The notes below the pieces were generated by a model that did no database searches, was not told the origin of the DNA, and worked only from the letters and a program-made list of their open reading frames with translations. A program made the position numbers and the translations under genes. A stretch of 64,000 nt of DNA from the NCBI RefSeq assembly GCF_002807035.1, contig NZ_NIUC01000003.1, positions 1 to 64,000 on the forward strand, written 5' to 3'. Source of the DNA: Algoriphagus formosus. Lineage in GTDB: Bacteria > Bacteroidota > Bacteroidia > Cytophagales > Cyclobacteriaceae. Positions 44,485 through 53,224 of this stretch are shown here, in pieces (position 1 is the first letter of the stretch; each line of letters starts with the position of its first letter).

Positions 44485-45531
44485 ATGGACGTTTCATTAC
44501 TCAAGGATGTATGCGAAATAGCCGGAGCACCGGGATTTGAAAAGCGGATTAGAGACCTAATTATCGAATTGGTAACGCCTTATGTCGATGAGATCAAAAC
44601 CGATAATTTGGGAAATGTCATCGCAGTCAAAAAAGGACAAAGAAACCCTGATGGTAAGCGGGTGATGGTAGCAGCTCACATGGATGAGATTGGTTTTATT
44701 GTGACTCATATCGATGATAATGGATTTCTGCGGTTCCATACCCTTGGTGGGTTTGATCCCAAGACTTTGACAGCACAGCGAGTGATCGTACATGGCAAGA
44801 AGGATTTAATCGGGGTGATGGGGAGTAAGCCTATTCATGTAATGAGTCAGGAAGAGCGAAATAAACTTCCAAAGACTACCGATTTTTTCATCGATTTAGG
44901 CATGCCCAAGGAGGAAGTCGAAAAGTATATTTCTATCGGTGATCCAGTGACTCGCGATCGAGAATTGATCGAAATGGGTGAATGTGTCAACTGTAAATCG
45001 ATCGATAATCGAGTGGCGGTTTTTATTCTAATTGAAGCTCTCAAGAATTTGAAAAACCCAGCTTATGATGTCTATGCGACTTTCACCGTACAAGAAGAAG
45101 TAGGAATACGAGGAGCCAACGTGGCAGCTCACAGTATCAATCCGGATTTTGGGATTGCTTTAGATACCACGATCGCTTTTGATGTGCCAGGTGCACAAGC
45201 TCATGAGAAAGTGACGGAACTAGGAAAGGGCACAGCTATCAAAATCATGGACGCGATGACTATCTGTGATTATCGGATGGTGACTTTTATGAAGCAAATT
45301 GCAGATCAAGAAAAAATCACTTGGCAACCTGAGATTCTTACTGCTGGCGGTACGGATACTGCAGGAGTACAGCGGATGGGTAAACAAGGTGCAATTGCCG
45401 GTGCGATTTCTATTCCAACCCGACACCTTCATCAGGTGATCGAGATGGCTCATAAATCTGATATCCAAGGATCGATAGATCTATTGGTAGCTTGTTTGGA
45501 AAAAGTTGATACTTACGATTGGAGTCACTGA
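44485..45531 (+). CDS. M42 family glutamyl aminopeptidase
   Basis: A 348-residue co-catalytic metallopeptidase. Metal and catalytic residues are visible: AAHMDEIGF (H65, D67), CKSIDNRVAV (bridging Asp), TVQEEVGIRGA (Glu-Glu), ALDTT, and TRHLHQVIEM near the end. M42 peptidases form dodecameric shells that trim peptides in the cytosol. The gene follows a strong terminator and ends before a palindrome-rich intergenic stretch. Confidence 0.92.
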   Translation: MDVSLLKDVCEIAGAPGFEKRIRDLIIELVTPYVDEIKTDNLGNVIAVKKGQRNPDGKRVMVAAHMDEIGFIVTHIDDNGFLRFHTLGGFDPKTLTAQRVIVHGKKDLIGVMGSKPIHVMSQEERNKLPKTTDFFIDLGMPKEEVEKYISIGDPVTRDRELIEMGECVNCKSIDNRVAVFILIEALKNLKNPAYDVYATFTVQEEVGIRGANVAAHSINPDFGIALDTTIAFDVPGAQAHEKVTELGKGTAIKIMDAMTICDYRMVTFMKQIADQEKITWQPEILTAGGTDTAGVQRMGKQGAIAGAISIPTRHLHQVIEMAHKSDIQGSIDLLVACLEKVDTYDWSH

Positions 45532-45534
45532 TAC

Positions 45535-45714
45535 GATAATCAGTTAATATGATTATCCGTAATGATACCGGATTGCTTATTTTCTTTGCTAATCAAGTCG
45601 GATGCCCGATGTCCGATGACGGAAGCCAGCATAAATCGATAATTTATGCAGAATTTTACCCTTCAATTTCGCTACTGATAAAATAGCGGATATGCATATC
45701 AGTTAACTGATATG
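45535..45714. repeat. Palindrome-rich intergenic segment with a 20-bp perfect palindrome
   Basis: Three dyads lie here. GATAATCA (45535-45542) pairs with TGATTATC (45550-45557). GCATAAAT (45629-45636) pairs with ATTTATGC (45642-45649). A perfect 20-bp palindrome covers 45695-45714, centred on GTTAAC. The first dyad contains ATCAGTTAA and the third ATATCAGTTAA, so they look related. Between them stand three copies of CGATG-like units (45598-45618). Confidence 0.7.
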
Positions 45715-45726
45715 ATGATGAATCTT

Positions 45727-45758
45727 AAAAAAAGGCCTTAATGTAAAGGCCTTTTTTT
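45727..45758. terminator. Bidirectional terminator
   Basis: A 13-bp perfect stem, A7-GGCCTT (45727-45739) against AAGGCC-T7 (45746-45758), with a six-base loop. It serves the M42 peptidase gene and the convergent yitT-like gene, whose stop codon (45738-45740) lies inside the stem. Confidence 0.9.
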
Positions 45759-46640
45759 GATCATTCCGCCTTTGGTATCCTTGATGGGGTACTGAATGAC
45801 GAAAGCCTTTGGGTCGATTTTGTCGATTTCAGTCAATACGCGTGTAACTTCTAATCGGGTGACTACGCAAAAGAGTACATTTCGATCAGGGTTTTTAGCT
45901 TTTTCACCAAATCCGCCGTCGGCTTTAAAGGCTGTCACTCCTCGGCCAAGATCGTAAGTGATTTTTTCTTTGATCGCATCTGAGTAATTAGAGACAATCA
46001 TCACCCCGAGATATTCTTCCACACCATTGATAAGGAAATCGACGGTTCTCGACGCAGCAAAATAGGTCAGCATGGAATACATGGCTGTTTCAAGCCCTAC
46101 CAGAATAGCAGCTACTAAGAAGAGGCAAACATTGAAGACAGTAATAAAGTCTCCTACGGTCAGGCTGGACTTGCGTGAAACTTGAATAGCAAGGACTTCC
46201 GTCCCATCAATGACAGCTCCCCCTCGAATCGAAAAGCCAATTCCACTTCCCAGAAAAAAACCTCCAAAAACCGCAATCAAAAGCTTGTCTGCCGTGATCA
46301 CGGGTAATTCAATGTAGTGTACCAAAAGCGCCAAAGCAAAAATGGCAAAGGTGCTTTTAATAGCAAACCGGAGATTCAACTGTTTGTATCCAAGATAGAT
46401 AAAGGGGATGTTGACCAAGATAATCAAAAGGGATAAATCCAGTGGTGTCAAAATCTCCATCAAAAGGGAAACCCCCATTGCACCCCCGTCGAAGAAGCCG
46501 TTTGGTAGTAAAAACCCCTTTAACCCAATACTGGCCATCACGACTCCTATTCCAATAAATAAGATGTCTTTTACCTGTCTCCAAAAAGTGACACGTCTTA
46601 CCCAGGCACTATCTGGTATATTCAAAATTCCCCTAACCAT
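45738..46640 (-). CDS. YitT family membrane protein (DUF161/DUF2179)
   Basis: A 300-residue protein with about five membrane spans in the first 200 residues (ILFIGIGVVMASIGLKGF, the ALALLVHYI region, GGFFLGSGIGFSIRGGAVIDGTEVLA). A cytosolic C-terminal DUF2179 domain follows (GRGVTAFKADGGF, VLFCVVTRLEVTRVLTEI, AFVIQYPIKDTKGGMIKKR). The family is widespread and its transported substrate, if any, is unknown. Monocistronic, with a shared terminator. Confidence 0.9.
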   Translation of the reverse strand: MVRGILNIPDSAWVRRVTFWRQVKDILFIGIGVVMASIGLKGFLLPNGFFDGGAMGVSLLMEILTPLDLSLLIILVNIPFIYLGYKQLNLRFAIKSTFAIFALALLVHYIELPVITADKLLIAVFGGFFLGSGIGFSIRGGAVIDGTEVLAIQVSRKSSLTVGDFITVFNVCLFLVAAILVGLETAMYSMLTYFAASRTVDFLINGVEEYLGVMIVSNYSDAIKEKITYDLGRGVTAFKADGGFGEKAKNPDRNVLFCVVTRLEVTRVLTEIDKIDPKAFVIQYPIKDTKGGMIKKRPLH

Positions 46641-46817
46641 ATGCGAAAATAAAGTAAATTATCCACTCTTTCTGATTTATTCCCAAACAGAGGGAATATT
46701 GATTTTTTGAAGTTTAAGAGGAGTTTTCTGGTGGATTTTATTGGAATAGTTAATAAAAAGATGGTTTCTTAATTAAACTGAAGATTTATATATATTTTAA
46801 AGAAAGAATAAGAAAGC

Positions 46818-48245
46818 ATGAAAATAGAAGGATACCAATCAGGGGAGCATTATGACGAGATGCTCAATCCCCAAGGTGAAATTCGTACTCCATACGCTGA
46901 ATTTTTCCGAAACCTTAAGAAAGTCCCAACCGCCAAGATGAACCACTTGCAGTTTTCTGCAAATCAAACACAGCGAGCCATGGGAATGACTTTTAATGTT
47001 TATCATGACAATGAAGGACTTGAGAAAATATTGCACTTGGATATTATACCCAGAATCATTGCTAATCCTGAGTGGGAAAAACTAGATAAGGGATTAAAGC
47101 AAAGAACCTATGCCTTGAACCTTTTTCTCCAGGATATCTACAATGATCAAAAAATTCTAAAGGATGGTATTGTGCCAGAAGAGTTGATTTTGGGATCCAA
47201 AGATTTTCTTAAGCCTTGTATTGGCCTAACTCCACCAAAAGGGATTTGGTGCCACATAACGGGTACGGATTTGATTAAAAATAAGGATGGGGAATATTAC
47301 GTCCTTGAGGACAATCTCCGATGCCCTTCTGGAGTTTCTTACATGTTGGAGAGTCGGGAGATAATTAAAAGAGCATTTCCAGTTCTTTTCAATAAGATCG
47401 GAGTAAGACCTGTCTCTGATTATCCCGCGAAACTTCTTCAGATGTTGCAGTTTCTCAGTGATAAGCCTAAGCCAGTTGTGGGAGTTTTGACTCCAGGAAT
47501 ATACAACTCAGCTTATTATGAGCATTCGTATCTAGCCCTTCAAATGGGAATAGAACTGGTAACCGGAATAGATCTTCTCGTCAAGGATAAAAAGGTATAT
47601 ATGCAAACTACCAAGGGGCTTCAGCAAATAGATGTACTCTATCGAAGAATTGATGATGTATTTATAGATCCGTTGACTTTTAGACCTGATTCCATGTTGG
47701 GGATTCCTGGGATTTTTGAAGCTTACAAAGCAGGAAATATTGCTTTGGCGAATGCCCCGGGAACAGGTGTAGCAGATGACAAAGCGGTTTATGCCTACGT
47801 TCCCAAAATCATTAAATATTACCTTGATGAAGATCCGATATTGAATAATGTTCCCACCTACCTATGTCGTGAAAAAAAGGATCTAGACTATGTTTTGGAA
47901 AATATTGAAGAATTGGTTGTTAAGGAAACCAATGCTGCGGGAGGGTATGGAATGTTGATTGGTCCAAAAGCCTCCAAAGAAGAGCATGCAAAATTCAGAG
48001 AATTGATCAAAGCAAACCCAACCAACTATATCGCACAACCTACTTTGTCATTATCTACGGTGCCGACATTGACAGACGAAGGACTACAAGGAAGACATGT
48101 TGATTTAAGACCGTATATTCTTTATGGTGATGGTATTGAGGTGATCCCTGGTGCATTGACACGAGTAGCACTTCGAAAAGGGTCATTAGTGGTCAATAGC
48201 TCTCAAGGTGGTGGTAGTAAGGACACTTGGATTTTATACTCTTAA
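46818..48245 (+). CDS. Circularly permuted ATP-grasp protein of the Anbu operon
   Basis: A 475-residue protein of the DUF404/DUF407 type (CP_ATPgrasp). The N-terminal helical part contains TPYAEFFRNLKKV, LQFSANQTQRAMGMTFNVY and RTYALNLFLQDIYNDQKIL. The ATP-grasp part has EYYVLEDNLRCPSGVSYMLE, KETNAAGGYGMLIGP and VDLRPYILYGD. ATP-grasp enzymes of this group should ligate an amino or carboxyl group to a peptide-like substrate. It heads the operon ATP-grasp, alpha-E, Anbu peptidase, transglutaminase, with gaps of 12, -1 and 11 bp. This order is that described for Anbu loci. Confidence 0.9.
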   Translation: MKIEGYQSGEHYDEMLNPQGEIRTPYAEFFRNLKKVPTAKMNHLQFSANQTQRAMGMTFNVYHDNEGLEKILHLDIIPRIIANPEWEKLDKGLKQRTYALNLFLQDIYNDQKILKDGIVPEELILGSKDFLKPCIGLTPPKGIWCHITGTDLIKNKDGEYYVLEDNLRCPSGVSYMLESREIIKRAFPVLFNKIGVRPVSDYPAKLLQMLQFLSDKPKPVVGVLTPGIYNSAYYEHSYLALQMGIELVTGIDLLVKDKKVYMQTTKGLQQIDVLYRRIDDVFIDPLTFRPDSMLGIPGIFEAYKAGNIALANAPGTGVADDKAVYAYVPKIIKYYLDEDPILNNVPTYLCREKKDLDYVLENIEELVVKETNAAGGYGMLIGPKASKEEHAKFRELIKANPTNYIAQPTLSLSTVPTLTDEGLQGRHVDLRPYILYGDGIEVIPGALTRVALRKGSLVVNSSQGGGSKDTWILYS

Positions 48246-48257
48246 AGGATTAAAACT

Positions 48258-49235
48258 ATGCTAAGTCGCGTTGCAAATAATATTTATTGGTTAGGAAGAT
48301 ACTTGGAGAGGGCTGAGAATTATGCTCGTTTTATCGATGTGAATTTCAATTTGATGCAGGATCTTCCCATGGATCTAAAAGAGCAATGGCAGCCTCTCAT
48401 AGCAGCTACTGGAGATTTACAATTATATCAGCATAGCTATAAAGATTTCGACAAAAACCAAGTCCTGTTTTTTCTAACATTTGATCAAAATAACCCTAAT
48501 TCGATGTTTTCTGCCATTTCTCGTGCAAGGGAAAATGCGCGAATTATCCGAGAAAACCTCAGCAAAGAAACTTGGGAAAAGAGTAATCAGCTCTATTTGA
48601 TGATGCAAGAAGGAGAGGCAAAGAAGGTTTGGAAAAAAGCAGACCCAAGACCTTTCTATGAGAAAATCAAAAATCAGATTTTACTGATTTATGGGATAGC
48701 AGATAGTAGCGTAGCTAGAGTGGAGGGATGGTATTTTAGACAGTTGGGTCAATTTGTGGAAAGGGCTGATAAGACTTCTCGTATTTTGGATGTCAAGTAT
48801 CATATCCTTTTGCCATCCGGCTCAGATGTAGGATCGCCGTTGGATTTTCTTCATTGGATGGCACTTTTGAAGTCGGTGACAGGATTTAATACCTACAGAA
48901 GAATTTATGGAAATATTAATCCCCTGAACGTTGTTGAATTTCTTGTTTTAAACAAATACTTCCCCCGTTCGATCTATTTTTGCTTAAATGAGGCAGAGGT
49001 TTGTCTTCATCATATTTCTGGTAATTTGGGTGGAGGCTTCAAAAACCCTGCAGAAAAAGCTATTGGTGAATTACGCTCCCAACTAGAATTTGCCGAAGTC
49101 GGAGAAATAATTGATTATGGCCTTCACGAATATTTGGATAACATTCAAATAAAACTGAATAAGCTATCAGATCTGATTGACAGTACGTACTTTCGGCTTC
49201 AGGATAATTTTATCTCCCAAAATCAAAATCAATAA
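48258..49235 (+). CDS. Alpha-E domain protein (DUF403)
   Basis: A 325-residue, almost wholly helical protein. MLSRVANNIYWLGRYLERAENYARFIDV is the unmistakable alpha-E start. Later signature parts include RENARIIRENLSKETWE, FGQFVERADKTSRILDVKYH-like (LGQFVERADKTSR), and FYRRIYG-like (NTYRRIYGNINP). Its biochemical role is unknown; it always travels with the circularly permuted ATP-grasp protein and a transglutaminase. The stop shares one base with the Anbu start (TAATG). Confidence 0.92.
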   Translation: MLSRVANNIYWLGRYLERAENYARFIDVNFNLMQDLPMDLKEQWQPLIAATGDLQLYQHSYKDFDKNQVLFFLTFDQNNPNSMFSAISRARENARIIRENLSKETWEKSNQLYLMMQEGEAKKVWKKADPRPFYEKIKNQILLIYGIADSSVARVEGWYFRQLGQFVERADKTSRILDVKYHILLPSGSDVGSPLDFLHWMALLKSVTGFNTYRRIYGNINPLNVVEFLVLNKYFPRSIYFCLNEAEVCLHHISGNLGGGFKNPAEKAIGELRSQLEFAEVGEIIDYGLHEYLDNIQIKLNKLSDLIDSTYFRLQDNFISQNQNQ

Positions 49236-49975
49236 TGACATTTTGCCTAGGCATCAAAACCAAACATGGATTGGTGGGGCTATCCGATACCAGGATTACC
49301 TCAGGAAGTGATACCACCTCCTCCAAAAAAGTCTTCACCGTTAATCGGCAAAAGCATTCATTCTTTATCATGACTAGTGGCCTTCGTTCGGTTCGAGATA
49401 AAGCAATCACATATTTTTCTGAGGTTATTGAAAAGCAAGACGAATCATTTACAAAGCTTTATAATGCTGTCAACGAGTTTGGCAATCAAGTGAAGCTTGT
49501 GGCCAAGGAAGACAAAGAGTTTTTGGAAGAAGCCGGTTTAAATTTCAACCTGTTTTCCATTATTGGAGGACAGTTAGAAGATGACTCAGAGCCGAAGTTA
49601 TACTTGCTTTATCCGCAAGGCAATTGGATCGAAATCAGAAAAGGAACCCCATATGTGATTATTGGTAATTCTGGCTTTGGAATTCCTGTCCTGAAAAGAG
49701 CCTTACATTTTGAAGATCCTCTCGAATACGCATTACGATGTGCTTTCCTGTCTTTTGATGCAACTAGGATTTCTGCAAACGATGTTGATTTTCCAATTGA
49801 TACAGTTGTCCTCAAAAATGATGAGTATTACTCGATAGAGAAACGATTCGAACAAAAAGATATGGAGCATATTTCCTCATTTTGGAATAATCGGCTGAAG
49901 AGTGCTATTGCGGATTTACCTGCCAATATTTTAGATCAAGCATTTGATCGCCAAAAAGACTTGGCAGAAGAATAG
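49235..49975 (+). CDS. Anbu, proteasome-related Ntn peptidase
   Basis: A 246-residue protein of the Anbu (ancestral beta subunit) family. The predicted nucleophile is Thr2, exposed if the initiator Met is removed (MTFCLGIK). D18 (LSDTR) and K31/K32 (SSKKVFTV) match the proteasome catalytic aspartate and lysine. FNLFSIIGGQ and PYVIIGNSGFG fit the fold, and the C-terminal helices are longer than in HslV, as in Anbu. It lies in the classic operon with ATP-grasp, alpha-E and transglutaminase. Natural substrates are unknown. Confidence 0.9.
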   Translation: MTFCLGIKTKHGLVGLSDTRITSGSDTTSSKKVFTVNRQKHSFFIMTSGLRSVRDKAITYFSEVIEKQDESFTKLYNAVNEFGNQVKLVAKEDKEFLEEAGLNFNLFSIIGGQLEDDSEPKLYLLYPQGNWIEIRKGTPYVIIGNSGFGIPVLKRALHFEDPLEYALRCAFLSFDATRISANDVDFPIDTVVLKNDEYYSIEKRFEQKDMEHISSFWNNRLKSAIADLPANILDQAFDRQKDLAEE

Positions 49976-49986
49976 AACTATTCCGT

Positions 49987-50835
49987 ATGCTGATCAAAGT
50001 CAATCACTTCACGAGCTATTTATACAGTCAACCGGTAGAACTGGGCATTCATAGCTTTTACCTACATCCTCAATATAGGCCATACTATAAGATTGATAAT
50101 CAGTCTATGAAGGTGTTTCCTGATCCCTCCGGTTCGAACTTTCGGGAAGATCTACTTGGAAATTGGTATCAGCAAGTATGGTTTCAAGGCAAAGTATCCA
50201 AATTGGAAATTTATTCGGAATGGGAATTTAAATTGAGCCCATTCAATCCATTTTCCTTTATCGTTGAAGGTGCTTTTGAAGAGAAGTTCTTTGAGGGGAA
50301 TAGAAAACTTTATCTGGGAGAATCGGATTTTCTAAGGCCGTTTTTGGATTCAGAACTGACGGAAGCGATCGAGTTTTTAGGTAGTGTAAAAACAAAATCT
50401 AGTGGACTCATCGATTTTTTGACCCAATTGACGGGGTTAATTCATCTGGAATGGAATCATATCATTCGGCATGAACAAAATATTTGGAGTCCAAAAGATA
50501 CTTTTTTCAAAAAGGAAGGGTCTTGTCGTGATCTTGCATTTATGCAAATGGCTATGCTTAGATCAGTTGGCTTAGCTACTCGATTTGCATCCGGCTATTC
50601 TTTCAATCCTGACGTGGAAGATGGGCATGAGCTTCATGCCTGGCTAGAGGTTTTTCTCCCAGGAGCAGGATGGGTAGGTTTGGATCCTAGTTTGGGTTTA
50701 TTCACAGACAATGGTTACATACCTCTTGCTCTCCATTTTGATCCACTTGCGACTTCCCCCGTCCAAGGTGTCTTCTATGGAAATGCCCTATCAAAACTCG
50801 AGGCAAATGTGAGTATTAAGATAATTTCAGGTTGA
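49987..50835 (+). CDS. Transglutaminase-like cysteine protease of the Anbu operon
   Basis: A 282-residue cytosolic protein with an N-terminal beta domain (about 1-100, bacterial transglutaminase N) and a transglutaminase core. The Cys-His-Asp triad is complete: C180 (KEGSCRDLAF), H217 (ELHAWLEV), D233 (GLDPSLG). Such enzymes cleave or form amide bonds and may undo or complete the ligation made by the ATP-grasp partner. No signal peptide. It is the last gene of the operon and abuts the convergent lipoprotein gene without a gap. Confidence 0.92.
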   Translation: MLIKVNHFTSYLYSQPVELGIHSFYLHPQYRPYYKIDNQSMKVFPDPSGSNFREDLLGNWYQQVWFQGKVSKLEIYSEWEFKLSPFNPFSFIVEGAFEEKFFEGNRKLYLGESDFLRPFLDSELTEAIEFLGSVKTKSSGLIDFLTQLTGLIHLEWNHIIRHEQNIWSPKDTFFKKEGSCRDLAFMQMAMLRSVGLATRFASGYSFNPDVEDGHELHAWLEVFLPGAGWVGLDPSLGLFTDNGYIPLALHFDPLATSPVQGVFYGNALSKLEANVSIKIISG

Positions 50836-51597
50836 TTAGTTTGCTACTACGGCACCCTTTTCCGGCATTTCAAAAAGATCATCATCAAGAGCATCCTCTG
50901 TCAGTACAACATCTGCGAAACTGACCTGATATCGTATCCTGCCTGTGGAATCACCTTCTAATGTATAGCCTGTCAGAACTCTAGGAAATACCAATCCTCC
51001 TGCATCCCGATAGTCCTCGTATTTAAGGGCATTTAGAGTAGGTTCTGGGCTATCAAAAAACGTAACTGTATAGAGCACCCATTCCAATTGATGGGTTTCG
51101 GGGTCAGCTAGCATGTAGTATTGGTCATCAGGGCTATCTCCTTTATTACTGGCAAAGCTCACACTGAATGTTTCATGGCTTTTGCCATTTATGGTGCGAT
51201 CTTCGATCTTCTCCACGCTCACTCCCGGATCTGTGAAAATGTAGGGAATGCTAAAAAAGTAGAAATAAAGATTGTGATAGAATCGTACGGAAGGTCCACC
51301 AAAAGCTTGTCGGTTGGGGCTAATCCAAACTTTCTCCCCATCAAAGCCTATTTGAAAATTTTGAGCATCGATTCTACCTTTTCTCGAACCCAAATTGAAA
51401 AAGTGATTCTCTTGAGTAAGATTGGTTTCATGAAACATGGTGTAAGAAAAGGCTTCCGCATCAAGCCATCGGCTCCAATCTCCATGGGCATCTAGCACTT
51501 GTTTGAAATCCTCAGGTTGAATAGCCCGTGGATCGGGTTCCTTTTCTGCACAGGCAAAAACTAGGAGAAGAAGTAAGATAAAATAGGTGTTTTTCAT
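50836..51597 (-). CDS. Lipoprotein, possibly DUF6503-like
   Basis: A 253-residue lipoprotein with a clear lipobox (LVFAC, Cys16) followed by AEKEPD. The mature part is beta-rich with the pattern of outer-membrane lipoprotein sorting proteins (LolA/LppX-like): FSYTMFHETN, GSRKGRIDAQNFQIGFDGEKVW, YYMLADPETHQLEWVLYT, and GLVFPRVLTGYTLEGDSTGR. I think of DUF6503 but am not certain. It stands alone, convergent with the Anbu operon. Confidence 0.75.
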   Translation of the reverse strand: MKNTYFILLLLLVFACAEKEPDPRAIQPEDFKQVLDAHGDWSRWLDAEAFSYTMFHETNLTQENHFFNLGSRKGRIDAQNFQIGFDGEKVWISPNRQAFGGPSVRFYHNLYFYFFSIPYIFTDPGVSVEKIEDRTINGKSHETFSVSFASNKGDSPDDQYYMLADPETHQLEWVLYTVTFFDSPEPTLNALKYEDYRDAGGLVFPRVLTGYTLEGDSTGRIRYQVSFADVVLTEDALDDDLFEMPEKGAVVAN

Positions 51598-51865
51598 CTG
51601 TTAATAATTGATTTTTAATGGTCAGATGGAATCTCGCGTGTTTGATAGTCGTCCCAGTATCTGTCGGCTAGGTCATGCCTTTCTACTTCAGGGAGGCTCG
51701 ATTTCATTTTAAGCGGTGATTTCGACCTCAAGATATAAAAATGCGAATCATTTCCTTTTTTTCAATTTGAAGTCTTTCTCCGACCATTCAAAGATTTTTT
51801 AGAATCAATCTTAATAATCTTAATTTTTCCTTTTAATTTTGACCAAATCTAAATAAGGATAAAGA

Positions 51866-53089
51866 ATGGCAGCTACAAATCCCCTTTGGAAAAAAGTCCG
51901 CAAACTCTTCAATGATATTCATCTTTACGCAGGTCTGATTTCTGGATTAGTTGTCATCCTTGTTTGCCTGAGCGGGACGATTTATGTCTACAATACTGAG
52001 ATCAAGGAGTGGGCAGATTCAGAGCGGTATTTTGTGGAGGAAGAGGGGAGTAGACTTTCTTTGGATGAATTGAGAAGTAAGGTAGAGTCTCAAATTGGCG
52101 GTGAAGTCACTTCTGTTTTTGTAAGTGAAGATCCAAGCCGAACCGTGCAGTTTAGCTTATTGAAAGAGGGTGAAAAAGGTCGGGGTACTACCTATTTTAT
52201 CAATCCTTATTCTGGAGAAGTCCTTGCAGATAATTCGGAGCGAACAGCAGCTGAGGAATTTATGAGTATGCAGTTTTCACTGCATCGATGGTTGTTGATC
52301 GACCGAATTGAAGAGCCTTTGCTGGAAAGCATGAGCAATCGGGAGCTAGGCCGTTTGATCAATGGAATAGCCACTTCTTTATTTTTATTAGGGGTATTAA
52401 CAGGCATGGTAATTTGGGTACCCCAAAAGGTTAAAAGCTGGCGTCAAGGTCTCAAAGTGAAATGGTCAGGAAATTGGAAGCGGGTGAATCATGACTTGCA
52501 CAACACCTTAGCATTTTATTCCCTAATCGCTTTGTTTATCATGTCTGCTACGGGATTGTTCTGGTCATTTCAATGGTACCGAGAAGGTTGGCAGAAGACT
52601 TGGGACACCTATCAGCCACCTAAAGAAGAGCAAAAAGGGGAGGAGGCCATTGAGATAGTTCCTGGACCGGCTCTTCAGTTTTCTTTAGATAATGCGTTGG
52701 CAAAAGTAAATGAAACCCTTCCTTACAGCGGAAACAGCAGAATCAGCCTTCCGAAGGACGACTCCGAATCCATCAGTATCAGTAAATACCGGATAGGCTT
52801 TTTTGCCAGATCAGGGTCGGATCAACTGCAACTTGATCAGGCTAATTTAGAGGTGAAGGAAAGCAAGCTTTTCTCAGATATGACTGTCAGACAGCAAATT
52901 GGCCGCTCGGTGAAAAGCCTACACACAGGAGAGATTTTTGGTGCCTTTACGAAGTTTCTTTGGTTTGTCGCTTGCTTGATTGCGACTTCGCTTCCTATCA
53001 CTGGTACACTAATTTGGTGGAATAAGCGGAAAAAGAAAAAGCCAACTAAAAAGAAGAATGTGGAGAGTAGACAATTGGAAGTGGCCTAA
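51866..53089 (+). CDS. PepSY-associated TM helix protein (PiuB-like)
   Basis: A 407-residue inner-membrane protein. Spans are visible at about 20-42, 165-187, 208-230 and 358-380, with a PepSY periplasmic domain between the first two (RYFVEEEGSRLSLDELRSKVESQIGG and YFINPYSGEVLAD). FNDIHLYAGLISGLVV and NHDLHNTLAFYS carry the conserved histidines of the family, which includes ferric-siderophore reductases or uptake helpers such as PiuB. The tail is very basic (RKKKKPTKKK). No TonB receptor gene is beside it in the window, so an iron role is only inferred. Confidence 0.85.
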   Translation: MAATNPLWKKVRKLFNDIHLYAGLISGLVVILVCLSGTIYVYNTEIKEWADSERYFVEEEGSRLSLDELRSKVESQIGGEVTSVFVSEDPSRTVQFSLLKEGEKGRGTTYFINPYSGEVLADNSERTAAEEFMSMQFSLHRWLLIDRIEEPLLESMSNRELGRLINGIATSLFLLGVLTGMVIWVPQKVKSWRQGLKVKWSGNWKRVNHDLHNTLAFYSLIALFIMSATGLFWSFQWYREGWQKTWDTYQPPKEEQKGEEAIEIVPGPALQFSLDNALAKVNETLPYSGNSRISLPKDDSESISISKYRIGFFARSGSDQLQLDQANLEVKESKLFSDMTVRQQIGRSVKSLHTGEIFGAFTKFLWFVACLIATSLPITGTLIWWNKRKKKKPTKKKNVESRQLEVA

Positions 53090-53167
53090 ATCTCCGAGTA
53101 ACTTTTTTATAAATTATAGGCAATTCAATAGATTGACTCATCTTCCTTTTCTATTGATTAATTAAAT

Positions 53168-53184
53168 TTTAAGGAAATTTTAAG
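53168..53184 (+). promoter_or_regulatory. PmrA-box-like direct repeat before the glycosyltransferase/regulator operon
   Basis: TTTAAG-GAAAT-TTTAAG: two identical hexamers 11 bp apart, the spacing of OmpR/PhoB-family sites. It fits the enterobacterial PmrA box (YTTAAK-N5-YTTAAK). A matching repeat stands before the efflux operon at 58420. It lies 41 bp before the ATG at 53225. Confidence 0.6.
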
Positions 53185-53224
53185 CTGATTTTTTATTTGA
53201 ATTCATAGTAAAGAGTGATTTTTG

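Noticed and set aside
51739-51753. AAATG-CGAAT-CATTT dyad as a Fur box for the PepSY gene
   Set aside because: Only five-base arms in an AT-rich stretch and no good match to a 19-bp Fur consensus.
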